Shown piece by piece: positions 46,550 to 58,049 of a DNA stretch of 64,000 bases. Numbering within the stretch: the first letter of the stretch is position 1; every line of letters starts with the position of its first letter. Both the position numbers and the translations under genes were made by a program. Below the pieces are notes generated by a model that saw only the letters and a program-made list of their open reading frames with translations, ran no database searches and was not told the origin of the DNA. The DNA is from Panax quinquefolius (Eukaryota > Streptophyta > Magnoliopsida > Apiales > Araliaceae), in assembly GCA_020205615.1 (NCBI GenBank), contig CM035170.1, positions 43,711,807-43,775,806 on the forward strand, written 5' to 3'.

Positions 46550-47619
46550 TGAATTATAAATTCTTGTGAAGTCTATACCTTATTAGATACCGGTTCTACC
46601 CATTATTCTATCTCTCTTACTTGCGCTCAATGTTTAAATTTAACTCTAGAGAAGTTAGACTTTGACTTATCGATTGAAACTTCGTTAGTAAAAACCTTCA
46701 TTTCATGTGCTATCCAAGTCTTGGATGAGAGTCATAGTTTTTAAATAATATTTCTATTGTTAATAAATCTCCTAACGTATTCTCGAAGGACTTCTTAGCC
46801 TACCCCTAGAGAGTGAAATCGAATTTTGTATTGACCCCAGTACAAAACCCATTTCTAAAACCCTTAAATATTTCTTCAACCAAAACGAACATATAATACG
46901 CCAAAGACGTTGGCTCGAGCTGTTGAAGATTATGATCGTACCATTCAATACCATCGTGGGAAAGCGAACGTGGTAGCTGACTCGTTGAGTAGAAGATCGT
47001 ATGCGTTTACGAGTGCGATGTTGTTAACACAAAAACCCATTTCGTATAACTTAAAAATGATGAAGATAGAGTTAAAGACTCTAGGGACCCACGTGAAGAT
47101 AACGAATATACGAGTAGAATCGACTTTAATCGATAAAGTTAAAATCGCTCAAGCTACACACTGGAGCTGATGAATATAAAGAAGAAGGTGCAAGAATGCG
47201 TTATTCTAGAAGTAAGAGTCGATGAAGAAAAGAAAGCTCAAGCCTTCAATTTATTTGAAATCCTCGATCAAGTAGGAACTGTGGCCTATAGACTCGCCTT
47301 AACGCTAAGTATGCCGCGTGTTCATAACATTTTTCACGTATCGATGTTACGTAAATATGTGGACGACCCAAATCACATTATTGCGTTAAAACCAAACGAG
47401 ATAGCCGAAGATTTATCGTACGAGGAGGTACCTATTAAGATCTTGGATAGGAAAGAACATGTCAAATGCACAAAGGTTATACCTCAAGTTAAGGTTTTGT
47501 GGAGGAACCATGCTATTAAAGAAATGAACGGGGAGTTGGAATCAGAAATGAAAGAAAGGTATCCTCACCTTTTCGATACACCAGGTACATACGTCAATTT
47601 CGAGGACGAAATTTCATAA
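46550..47619 (+). pseudogene. pol: pol remnants of TE-K (protease start, RNase H end, integrase C-terminus)
   Basis: 46575-46610 encodes the protease site LLDTGSTHYS with catalytic Asp intact. After about 46740 the sequence jumps to the RNase H end (46930-46995: YHRGKANVVADSLSRR). 47170-47619 is open for 149 codons: VHNIFHVSMLRKY, then VLWRNHAIKE and a tail ending FEDEIS, the chromodomain-like end. RT and the integrase core are missing. Confidence 0.82.
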
Positions 47620-47630
47620 GGAGGGGAGGT
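47596..47630 (+). promoter_or_regulatory. Hairpin and polypurine tract of TE-K
   Basis: AATTTCG-AGGA-CGAAATT (47596-47613) overlaps the last pol codons; AAGGAGGGGAGG lies just before the LTR start at 47631. Confidence 0.78.
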
Positions 47631-50239
47631 TGTAAGACCCCAACTTATTATAAATAAAAATCGAATTTCCTCTATTTATTATTGTGAATAATAAGGTGAT
47701 AATTTGATATAATACTTTGGTTATGGGTGAAATGTGCAAATTTTGCAAAATAAGCAAGTGGTTATAAAATATTCAATTGTCGGGGAATATTCGTTTGGTC
47801 ATGGAATATTCTTTCTGTCGGGGAATATTTGTACGACGGTACAGCCATTTGTGGGCCCCATAACGGATAACTGTCGAATAAAAAAATGACAAAGTTTGGG
47901 TTGTTATAAATAACGGCGTAGTTGTTACCAATTAACACTCGTTGGAATACCCTTGGTTAAAATACGATGTACGCGCGTGGTTATGCAAGAAAGACGCCAG
48001 TATTGCACAAAGATATTGTTGAATTATTGATCCTTACGTAAGAAGGCACTACTCAATAATTGTTACAGTAATTACTGTTCAATATTTTATTTTATTGGTT
48101 CAATAATTGTTGTGTTGATAAATATTATTGTTGTTTCAATAATCGTCACTGCACAGTATTTCCCATTATCAGATCAATAATTCATATTATTTGAATAATA
48201 TTATTAGATATCATTATTGGTAATGTCTAGAAAGTTCTGTCAAGGAGAGGTTTGGTCACCTAATTGTGCGCCAGTAAGGAGAAATCCTTATCGGAAAGCC
48301 CCATCTTTCCTGGGAACAAACTCTCGGTCATGTATAAATGTGATTCTCGTAATATTATTTGTGAATAATTAATTATTGATTCATATGATAAGGAAATATT
48401 TATTTTATGTGGATATAAATGATGGATTTATTTATGTGGTTATTAATGAAGGAATTAATGCTGAGATGTTTTATTAGTATTTTGTCGAATTGGAAGTATT
48501 TAAAAATCATCCATTTGTGGATTTCAGGTATTTTCTATTTAGAATTTGGAAAAACCCAAAGCTACAAAGTTGTAGAGAATTCAATTTCGTGTGGAATGGA
48601 CATAAAATTCGTATTTTTCAGATAAACAAGCTATTTTCTATGAATTATTAAAGTTTCTGATTATTGTTTAAATGATAAAATATTTTGGAAAATTCTAGAA
48701 TTGATTGGTGAGAAATGTGCTCAATTGAATTTCAAATGTGGTGGGTGGCAATAGTAACAGGTAAAGCCATCAGGTAGCAGGTTAGTCTTCTATGGCGTTC
48801 TAAGCATTTTCCTATAAATAGGGTGCTTAGTTAGAATTAAAAATCACACCAGAATTCATAACTTTTCTCACTTTCTCTCTCTATATTATCGAGCGTATTC
48901 TTGTGAGTATTTTGATACTTTAAGTGTTGCTATACGGTACAAGTTCCTTCAGCACTATATCCAGTATTCCAGCCAGAAGTATTATCTTTTTGAGGTAAGG
49001 GGTGTTATTTTCTTCGTAAGTGATATTATTTCTTCAATATCATTATGCCAAAATATTGGTTGGAACTTTTTATCAAATTTGGAACTTTTCATGTCGGGGT
49101 TACTATTCATGAGTTACTATTCACGAGTTACTATTCACGAGTTACTATTCACGAGTACTATTCACGAAGCATGATAATTTTTCTTGTGGAATTTCTATCT
49201 TTTCGTGTCGGAGTTACTATTCACGTATACGGCACTATTCACGAATACGGAACTATTCACCAAAAAATGAAATTTTTTTCTTTTTATCCAAGGTGTCTAT
49301 TATGGTTACTATCTTTGATTGTATCCATGTTTTGATCTTTATTTTGAATTCTTCTTCAAAATTGGTTATTATGAAGTATTTTTGAACTTGGATAAACTGT
49401 AATACGAATCCCTAATATTTGATCTTATATCTCACTGGATTCATTTTTTTTAAGATATTTTTCATCATCCTCAGTCCTAAATGATGATATTACTGAATAT
49501 CTTTGGCCTGTAGTGCAAAGATGAATGATTAACTGATGAATATCTTTGGCTTGTAGTGCAAAGATGAATGATTACCTAATGAGTATCTTTGGCCCTTAGT
49601 GCAAAGATGAACAGGTGTTGAGATGAACATGACCAACTGGTGATACAAATGAATATCTTTGGCCTGTAGTGCAAAGATGAACATTTGATTTAAGATGTAT
49701 ATTGATTGATGTTACAGGGATAAAATATTGATGATGGACTTTTAAATCTTAGAAGATAGTATAATTCTTTCTCTACTTGACTCTTCTAATGGATTGTTGT
49801 TTTCGCTGCAGTTGTTGATCTAAAACTTGTTGTCTATTATATTTTATCAGATTATTTGAAGACTAACAATAATTTGTTGTATATTATCTTAGTCATAATA
49901 TTTTCTTACTGGGCTAGTTGAGCTCACCCTTTTCCTTTTTGTTCCATTTTTCTTCTCAGGATGTGAGAACATAGCAGGAACTAGCCGGGGTTTGGAGTGA
50001 TGGTTCAGGATAGTTGTTTTAGTAGTCCTCACTATTTTGTAAAATAACGTATCAATAATTGTAATGAGGACTTATTTGAGTGTGGATATTGTCTAGAAGA
50101 CAATATTTGTATTTAAACTCATAGTATGTGTTGTCGTATTTTGCACGACAATTGTATTATTGAAGTTGTAGTTTGCTTTCTGTACCATGTATTTGGCAAC
50201 TCAGAATGGGTGTTGTATACCTATTTTGGGGGCGTCACA
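47631..50239 (+). repeat. 3' LTR of TE-K
   Basis: 2.61 kb, TGTAAGACCCC...GGGGGCGTCACA. Shorter than the 5' LTR mainly through fewer copies of the 14 bp TTACTATTCACGAG array (about 49097-49165) and small deletions. Conserved block at 49922-49959. Right target copy TGTTA at 50240-50244. Confidence 0.92.
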
Positions 50240-52085
50240 TGTTATGAGTATTACGGCAAAACTTTTACATAATCTGTGAAATTCAATTTGTTTAATTAAT
50301 GCTTTACAATGAATTAGTTGTGGTTATACATGTTCATGATGCTAGAGATTATGTTGAAACAGCAATTGTATGCTAAATTCGGTTTACAGTAGAAGAAATT
50401 TTGACAGTGTTTGTGTTCTTCATATGGCTTGAGTAAAAGTAGCAATTTTAGCGACCAAATCTTATGTTAAATTATAAATTGAAGTTTGTATATGTTAGTT
50501 TATTGAGATATGAGCATTATATAATTTGAATGAGATGCTTTGGCCAACTATTGAGTTCACAGTGATGATTTCTATAACAATGTCAAGAAAAGTTGAAATT
50601 TTGTGAAAAACATGAGTTTTGAGAAATTAAAATAGTTGTAATTACTGTTAAATTGTGCTAGTTGGTTGTAAATGTGAGCAATCATGTTTATGATATTGTT
50701 GTATTTATTCTACGTGTTAATATTATCATACATTGGGTGAACTTTGTGTTTTTGGGCTAAAGTTTGCTCATTGTTCATAGCCGAGCTACTGCGTCTATTC
50801 TGAACACAGCGCATTGCTTGCCGATCCCAAACCTTTGTATGGGCGCAATTGCGCCATACCCCCGCTTAGTCTTGACTTACGCTAATTCTCTGCTGAATTG
50901 GGGAAAGTGTCATAACATGATCTAAGATTTTGTTAACATGTTAAATATGTAATGTTAAGGTTAACATAACATAGTGAGTTGTGGTTAGTATGATCAAAGT
51001 TGCAAAAATGATTACTAAATCAAAAATGCGTTATGTGATAACATAGTTTATACAATGAACGATAGTTAAGTGTTATGATGATTAACACTTGGGAATTATG
51101 AAATGTAAAGCGTAGCACAAGACTTGTGTTAAAATAACAAGTTTAGCTAGTAATGCGTTTTATATTGAAACGTGAATATTAGTATGTCTAATGGATGTTA
51201 TGGTTTTAATATTGTGTTTAGGTGAACGTGAGTTTAATATTTTAGCTTACGCTCGAGGCAAGTTTTCTAACTCCATACTTTCGTTGAGTTAGTTCATTTA
51301 TTATTACTTCAAGTTTTTGATTAAGCAAGCTTTTTATATCAAATGTTATTGTTTCCAAAATTCATTTGAGCAAACTCTAATTCTAGTATTATTGGAAATT
51401 CTCAATTGATTGATTCATTCTAACTTGTTTACAGTTAAGCAAGTTTCTTAAAGTTCAGGAATTCATTTCTAAATATTATAAAACTTGAACCTAGCTTATT
51501 TTACTGTTCAAGCAAAGGTTAACCATTTTATTCATTCTATTGAATACTTATGCTCTATAGTTATTTCAAGCATGAGTTAGATGTATAGAATCAGTTCATT
51601 TATGATTCTCAAATGTTCTAAGTTATGTTGTTATTAAACAACTGTTATATTATCAAACATTGTGGATTCAACTAGTTCCCTAGTTGATGATCATTAAACT
51701 TCAATTACCCTTGAAAACTTATCCAAACCAAACTTTCTTTGGTGCGGACTTGTACTCTAAATACTAAGATGAACAACCCTATGTTTAGGGGTTTACGCTT
51801 AGCGTTGAAATGGTTGTGCACAATACATTGTACGAAGGATAGATCACCCTGAGTATGTGGAGTCCTTATAGTCATATGACTGTTAAAGTTAAAGTTGAAA
51901 GATTACTTATAACTGTGGACATGGTTCATGGTCACTTGACCCTTAGTAGTTTATTTAAGAATGTTAATAGAACAAATTATTCAGCTCTATTGAGCCTATT
52001 ATTTGGCAAATGTTGGTAAATATATTTATTCTTATCTCAAGTAAGCTTTGTTCGCTCACCCTTGCATATTTATACATTTATTGCA

Positions 52086-52148
52086 GCTATGAATGAGAAG
52101 GTAGATAAACCTACAACTAGCAAAGGAAAGGGAAAAATGTACAAGTGA
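52086..52148 (+). other. Conserved LTR mini-frame (TE-F family solo LTR)
   Basis: After TTATTGCAG: 20 codons then TGA, tail TTSKGKGKMYK. The upstream GCTCACCCTTGC (52054-52065) includes CTCAC, a plausible branch point about 28 bases before the AG. Same frame and stop as the TE-F LTR copy on the opposite strand. Confidence 0.45.
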
Positions 52149-52404
52149 TGAAGACTTGTAATTTTGTTTTATCATTGATGATAGACTTTTTAATAATGAT
52201 GTGATGTAATAATTTTATTTCCACACTTGAATGATTGTATTAAAGGTTAGAGAACCTGGGAGATAATGTTTTTATTTAAGTAATCATGTATGGGCAGGTT
52301 TTTATTATTCAATTTATTATAATTGGGTAGTTAATTATGAATGTTTTGATTACGTGAACACCAAATCTTGAGGTAATAAAGTACAGGGATTTGGGGGTGT
52401 CACA

Positions 52405-52947
52405 GTAGCCAGTAACCAAAGGATCAATTAACTATTGATTCCATTGGAGTATTATAGTTCAAAGTCTATTCGACTAGCAGTTATTCTAAAAGCAAACATT
52501 GTCATTGCTTGTGATATTCATATTATTGAATTCATTGCCAGATATTTTCCATTCATCATGATATATCCTTATTGTTGTATTTAAACTTGTTGACCAAACT
52601 TGTTGCTCATCCTTGTTATATCATGAATATATTACAGCTAAGCCCGAGACCTCAGGGAAGGACAAGGGTAAAGGGAAGATGTAGACTAGTGGCAAGAAGC
52701 AGATTTTTCCTTGTGCTTAGTTTAAATTACTGTTATGTAATATGAACCCTAATATTTACTTTATGGTATGTTTGTAAGAATATTTTAAGGTTATCGAATC
52801 TTGGGACTAGTAACACCTTTTGAATGAACGACATACGTTTATTATATTCCGCATTTTAGTTATCGTATGTTGTTTAGAGGTGGATGTTTATAGTTTATCG
52901 TGATGATAGAACCAAAATTCGAGAGGACCCGGTTGAGGTACATCACA
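52405..52947 (+). repeat. TE-G: LTR remnant, right piece
   Basis: Resumes at 52410 after the GTAGC duplication and ends GAGGTACATCACA at 52947. GCTCATCCTTG (52605-52615), ATTACAG (to 52637), then a frame of 15 codons to TAG (52637-52684) with core TSGKDKGKGKM. It abuts the antisense TE-H-family fragment, so TE-G apparently inserted into that older LTR. Confidence 0.65.
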
Positions 52948-54080
52948 ATATGTCTTTGATGCAATGAACTTGGATTGACAAAATGGCTGATATTTGAGAT
53001 ATAGAGCACATGCTAGTGCTAAGGTGGCTCACCAACAAAAGATAGGACTAGATCTACAAGTTAAATCAAATAATGCACAAAAGGGCATTTTAGTCTTTTC
53101 GATTTTAAATTTAATGGCATATATGTCAATGTCCCTAAACCCTTAGGGTTTAGGGTTTGAACCCTTAGGGTTTAGGGTTTAAACCCTTAGGTTTTAAAAA
53201 TAAATTCTAGAATTCGAAATTAGGTTTTAAAAATCGAAAATTAATATTTCTAAATTATAATTAGAATTTTCTAATTATATTAAAATTTCTTAATCATAAT
53301 TTAAATCTTGCTAATTAGATTAATAATTCCTAATTAAAATTGCTAATTTAGCAATTAGGGTCAAAATTGGTCATTAGGATTTACAACCCAAAAATTAGGG
53401 TTTCTAATAGAAAATTAATTTTCTAATTTAAAAATTAGATTTCGTAATTAGATTAGGATTTTCTAATTACTTATAACTTAAAAATTAGGATTAATGTTTC
53501 CTAATTAACATTTAAATTATTAAATTAACAATTAGTTTTTCTCTATTTATAAATTAGGGTTTCAAATCCATAAATTAGGGTTTAAAATTTTGAAATTAGA
53601 GTTTTCTAAATAATTAAGCTTTACCCTAATTAATATTATAATTAATAGCACTTGAGTTATAATTATCCTTTAAGTTCCCAGGTTAGGGTTTTAAATTTTC
53701 GAATTAGGGTTTCAGATTCCTGGAACTGAAATTAGGGTTTCCAAAACCGATTTTAGGGTTTCTTGTTAATCGCTAGGATTTTCTAACCAAACGTTGACGT
53801 TCTTAATATATACCTAGGGTTTGTTACAGATATCATTTATCTGGTCAACCCTTGACCATAACCACATCTTTATACATATATACAACCATATACGAGAACA
53901 TATTCACGTATTCCTTAATCTCGAATAATTCACCTAAATCCTTAATGCAATTTTGAAATCCTCAAAATTTCTTCTTAAAAATATCAAACGCATACACTTA
54001 TTTTCTATCTAGGTTCTAATATTGAACCTTAAATTAAATAATAAAAATTTTAAAAATATTCAAATTATCGGGTTGTCACA
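52948..54080 (-). repeat. Antisense 5' part of a TE-H-family LTR
   Basis: On the minus strand it starts TGTGACAACCCGATAA at 54080 and is collinear with the first 1.1 kb of the TE-H LTR, including the AAACCCTA-rich part (53140-53760) and the TGACAGCCCATTACATTGCAT-like segment at its end. Truncated at 52948 by TE-G. It stands head-to-head with TE-H. Confidence 0.85.
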
Positions 54081-54127
54081 GTCTCCAAGTTGCTTCAATT
54101 TCCAAATCTAACAAGAACTAGTGTTTT
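54081..54127. other. 47 bp between two head-to-head LTRs
   Basis: No motif recognised. GTTTT at 54123-54127 should be the left target copy of TE-H; its partner lies outside the window. Confidence 0.5.
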
Positions 54128-57100
54128 TGTGACAACCCGAGAATTTTGAATATTTTTAAAAATTTTATTAATTGATTTAAGGTTCAAAATTAGAACCTAG
54201 ATAGAAAATTAGTGTATGCGTTTAATATTTTTAAGAATGAATTTTGAGGATTTCAAAATTCTGTGAAGGATTTAGGTGAATTATTCAAGATTAAGGAAAT
54301 ACGTGAATATGTTTTGTGTATATGTGTACAGTACGTGGTTAAGGGTCAAGGGTTGACCAGATACACGACATATCGTGAATAAACCCTAAGTATATATTAA
54401 GAACGTCAATGTTCGGTTAGAAAACCCTAGCGAATTATAAGAAACCCTAGAAACCAATTCTGGAAACCCTAATTTCGGTTATGAGAATTGGAAACCCTAA
54501 TTCGGTGCATGAAACCCTAAATTGGGAACCTAATGGCGTAAGTGTAAATAATTATAAGATTAATTAGGGTTAATCTTAACAAATTGGTTATAAACCCTAA
54601 TTTCAAATTTTGAAACCCTAATTTCTTGTTTAGGAACCCTAATTTATAATTAGGGACAACCTAAGTGTTAATTAAATAATTTTTATGTTAATTAGGAAAT
54701 ATTAATCCTAATTATAAATTTATGAGTAATTAGAAAACCCTAATTACGAAATCTAATTTATAAATTAGAAATATTATTGTTATAATTAAAACCCTAAATC
54801 TGGGTTAAAAACCCTAATGATCAATTTTGGCCCTAATTGCCAAATTAGTGATTTTAATTAGGAAATACTAATCCTAATTATTAAGATTTAAATTATGATT
54901 AAGAAATTTTAATATAATTAGAAAATTCTAATTATAATTTAGAAATATTAATTTCTATTTTTGAAGATCTAAATTTGGAAATTTTTGAAAATCAAATTGC
55001 TAAACTTAAGGGTTCAAACCCTAAACCCTAAAAGTTTTCTAAACCCTCCCAAACCCTCCCAAACCCTAAACCCTAAGGGTTTGGCCAATGTTAAAAGTGC
55101 CATTACATTTGTATGCGAAAAGACTAAAATGCCCTTAGTGCATTATTGTGACTTAACTTGCAAGAGTTGATCTAGTGTACTGTTGGACCATCCCTAGCCC
55201 TAGCTCATGACTTTTATATCCAGCAATCTCAGCCAATTTGACAGCCCATTACATTGCATTATTGCATTTTTTAGAGATTAGAGAGAGAAAGGCTACTTGA
55301 TTTTTCATTCTCTCCAACCCTTTCTCTCTCTAAAAATTCGGGAATGGGGAATGTGAGAGAGTGTTAAGATAAGCCAAGAACACTTCATTGCTAGCCTAGA
55401 TCAGATCACTATGACCAGAATCAAAAATCAAAGCTCAAAAGGTATAAGAACCCTAAATTTCGAAATCTCTTGATTTTATGTTTGATGTAGTAATTGATTG
55501 TTTAAAGTTGTGTTAGAAGGTTTCTATAAGTGATTTGGGTTGATAGATCAAGGATCCATATCAAGTAGATGCACGAAATCAAGATTTTTGAAACTGACTT
55601 AGAACCCTAAAAAGGCCGCCTGACAAGCAAATGTCAGTGGTCATAGATCTCTTTCTATTTTTCATTTTTCTTGTTTTATGCTATAAATATGTTCTTTGTC
55701 ATGAGAACTATGATCTACAACAAGAAACAAGGTCAGATCCTTAGTATATTAAGAGATACAAGCGGTCAAACCGCGTTGACTGTTCATGGAAAATGTTTCT
55801 AGGTAACCCAGATTTCCCAGCAGTCGTCTGACAACATTTAGCAGGCCATAGATCGTGTTGTGTGTTAGTCGAATAGTCAATTTATTGTTTGTTTATTATA
55901 GTTTGGTATGTATACTACATATTAAAGTCCTTATAACAACCAGATCCATATCAGGATCAAAGAAAATCACGGTCAAAACCACGTTAACCAACTGGCCGGA
56001 AGGAGATTCTGGGTAACCCAGAATCTTCAAAGACCGATTCGACCATACACGTTTGGCCAATTTCGATCTTAATGTAGGAGATGTTTTTATGCTTCTAAGA
56101 TACTCTATAATTGTACTATTACATAATTACTACATTTAGGGACCATTATATATCACAAACCGAACCCAGATGCAAAGTTATGAGGCTTCAAAGTAGAGCC
56201 TAGCAACTGTTCTTCATTTCTGGAAAACCCAGAAATGAAGAACAGCTCTAACATGATGTTCTAGAACCTAGATCTCACATATATGATATGTTATGGACAT
56301 GAAATTGATTAATGATGGTAGTACTACATGTATACTACAATCTAAACACTTTAATCTGGACGGAAAACCTTAGCATCACGGTTTAAATGTTGGTCAAACT
56401 AAGCACCATCGCTTGTTGATGAGTTTACGGGCTTGGCGAAAGAACACCTACTTTATGACGATTTAAATACGCCTATTATACTAAGCTGACAGTTTAATTA
56501 AGAAATTAATTATTAATTTTCAAAATAATTTATTTTAATAAATAAATCAAAATAAATAGTTTTTAATTATTAAAAATACATAATAAATTCTGAAAAATTA
56601 TTTTAAATTCTAAAAAATAGTTTTTAATTATTTAGAGTATATTTCATAAATATTTAGTATTTTTGGAATATAAATGGTATTTAATTTATTTAATTATAAA
56701 TTATGGAAAAATAGAATTAATGCTTTATAAATTATATAAAAATGATTTAAGTGTTAGAAAATATTTTTAAGTTATAAAATATAACTTTTGATATTTGGTC
56801 ATGAAAATATTAATATTTTAATATTAATAGTAATTACTGGATAATGAATTTAAGTGTTTAAAAATCATATAAATATAATTTTAAAGTATTAAAAATACTT
56901 TGTGATATTATAAAATATATTATAATATTATGACATGTATTTCATTAATATTTGATAATAAATGAATATTAATGATAAAAGAAATAAGTGGTATGTATAT
57001 TATTTAAATACAATTTTAATGATTGAAAATTCATGATAAATAGTAATTATTATTTAAAAATTATTACTAGCTTACGAAAAATATTTCGACTGATAATAAA

Positions 57101-58035
57101 TTATCTGAGATAATTGATAAGTGTTAAGTCAGAGTTTAATTGAACTTAGACTCGATAAAAGTCCGACTAAGGCCGTCGGGATGTCAGTTTAGTGTCGGTT
57201 TCAAGTCAGACTGAAATAGTTTGACTTGATACTAAGTCTTATATGTATTGTAGACTGATAGGATTATGTGTTATGTGTTTAGGTTATTCTATGTATATAT
57301 ATAATAGTATTATATTGTGATGATATTATTCTAATATTGGAGATCTATATTACTAATATTAGTTCTTCGGATAAAGCGATATAAATTGCATAGCGTTAAT
57401 CAACGGTTCAGGCAAGTTTGTTTTACTTAACTCTACTAAGAGTTGTTTCATTCGGATAAGCTTATGGTTAATCATTGTTGGTTGCCATGAATTGTACTCT
57501 GTACATATTGCATGTATAAGTCAGGTATGAAAGGCTGATCACCTTCATTACCAGTTGCTTTCAGATATATTTGTTCATGTTCAATACTTGTTCAAATAAA
57601 GTTTGTTCCTAAATTTAGTTCACAATTATATTGTTGAATTATAGCCAGCTTATTATTCAGACTCTTTCAATCATGATATATTGTTAAATTATTGAACTTA
57701 AACTTGATGGGCAACTTTTATGCTCACCCTTGCTATATCATGATAAAACATTGTAGATTAAGACGAACACGTCGGATACAAGGAAAGGTCCAAGACAATT
57801 CCAGCTTTAGTATACGTGTTCAGTAGATTTGTAATAGTGTTGTAAGATAATAATGTTATGTGTTAGAAAAGTTATGATTTGTGTATTAAGTTAAGGTTAC
57901 TCGACCTTGGGGAAAAGTATGTAAGTTTAATGTATAAACAGTTTATGTTTATATCTTCCACACATATAGTAATAGTGTTAGAATGATCGAACCGGATCCG
58001 CGGTGATTCGGGACCTCGGATTTGGGGCCGTCATA
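54128..58035 (+). repeat. 5' LTR of TE-H
   Basis: 3.91 kb, TGTGACAACCC...GGGGCCGTCATA (end mutated from CACA). 54420-55085 holds about 14 AAACCCTA-type motifs. Compared with the other copies it lacks about 0.2 kb near 56696. AGGCTGATCACC at 57531-57542. Conserved CTCACCCTTGC at 57723-57733 with the acceptor triplet mutated to TAG (57754-57756). No gene; the 61-codon frame near 54985 is composed of the telomere-like repeats. Confidence 0.9.
54420..55085 (+). repeat. Telobox-rich LTR segment (AAACCCTA motifs)
   Basis: About 14 dispersed AAACCCTA or GAACCCTA words, ending with a near-tandem cluster (55015-55080). Equivalent segments: 14965-15460, 53140-53760 (minus) and 61560-62235. This is the plant telomere unit but dispersed and interrupted, so not a telomere array. 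Confidence 0.8.
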
Positions 58036-58036
58036 G

Positions 58037-58049
58037 TTGGTATCGAAGC
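58037..58049 (+). other. Primer binding site, tRNA-Met type (TE-H)
   Basis: TTGGTATCGAAGC, one base after the LTR. Confidence 0.8.

Larger units (their letters stand above)
42438..50239 (+). mobile_element. TE-K: complete Tekay/Del-like element with internal deletions
   Basis: Two LTRs (42438-45107; 47631-50239), perfect duplications TGTTA (42433-42437; 50240-50244), primer site and polypurine tract. The 2.5 kb interior keeps gag, the protease active site, the RNase H end and the integrase/chromodomain end; RT and most of integrase are deleted. The LTRs look about 95% or more identical by eye over most of their length, so this is among the youngest insertions here. Confidence 0.93.
41728..52404 (+). 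mobile_element. Solo LTR of the TE-F family, split by TE-K
   Basis: TGTAACATTCCAG (41728) ... GGGGGTGTCACA (52404), with perfect duplications GTAGC at 41723-41727 and 52405-52409. LTR sequence occupies 41728-42437 and 50245-52404, about 2.87 kb, with no primer site or coding interior. The core GGCGCAATTGCGCC (50842-50855) is an inverted repeat. 52054-52148 holds the CTCACCCTTGC...GCAG block and mini-frame. Confidence 0.92.

Noticed and set aside
32249..52947. One continuous LTR running 32249-32902, 40594-41727 and 52410-52947
   Set aside because: Attractive, since TE-F and the solo LTR would be insertions into it, but TE-F lacks its left end, no duplication joins 32902 to 40594, and the 3' flank does not match the TE-D target bases TCTAC.
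55010..55085. Possible interstitial telomere array
   Set aside because: Only a few units are contiguous and the same cluster recurs in every LTR copy of the family, so it belongs to the LTR and does not mark a chromosome end or fusion.
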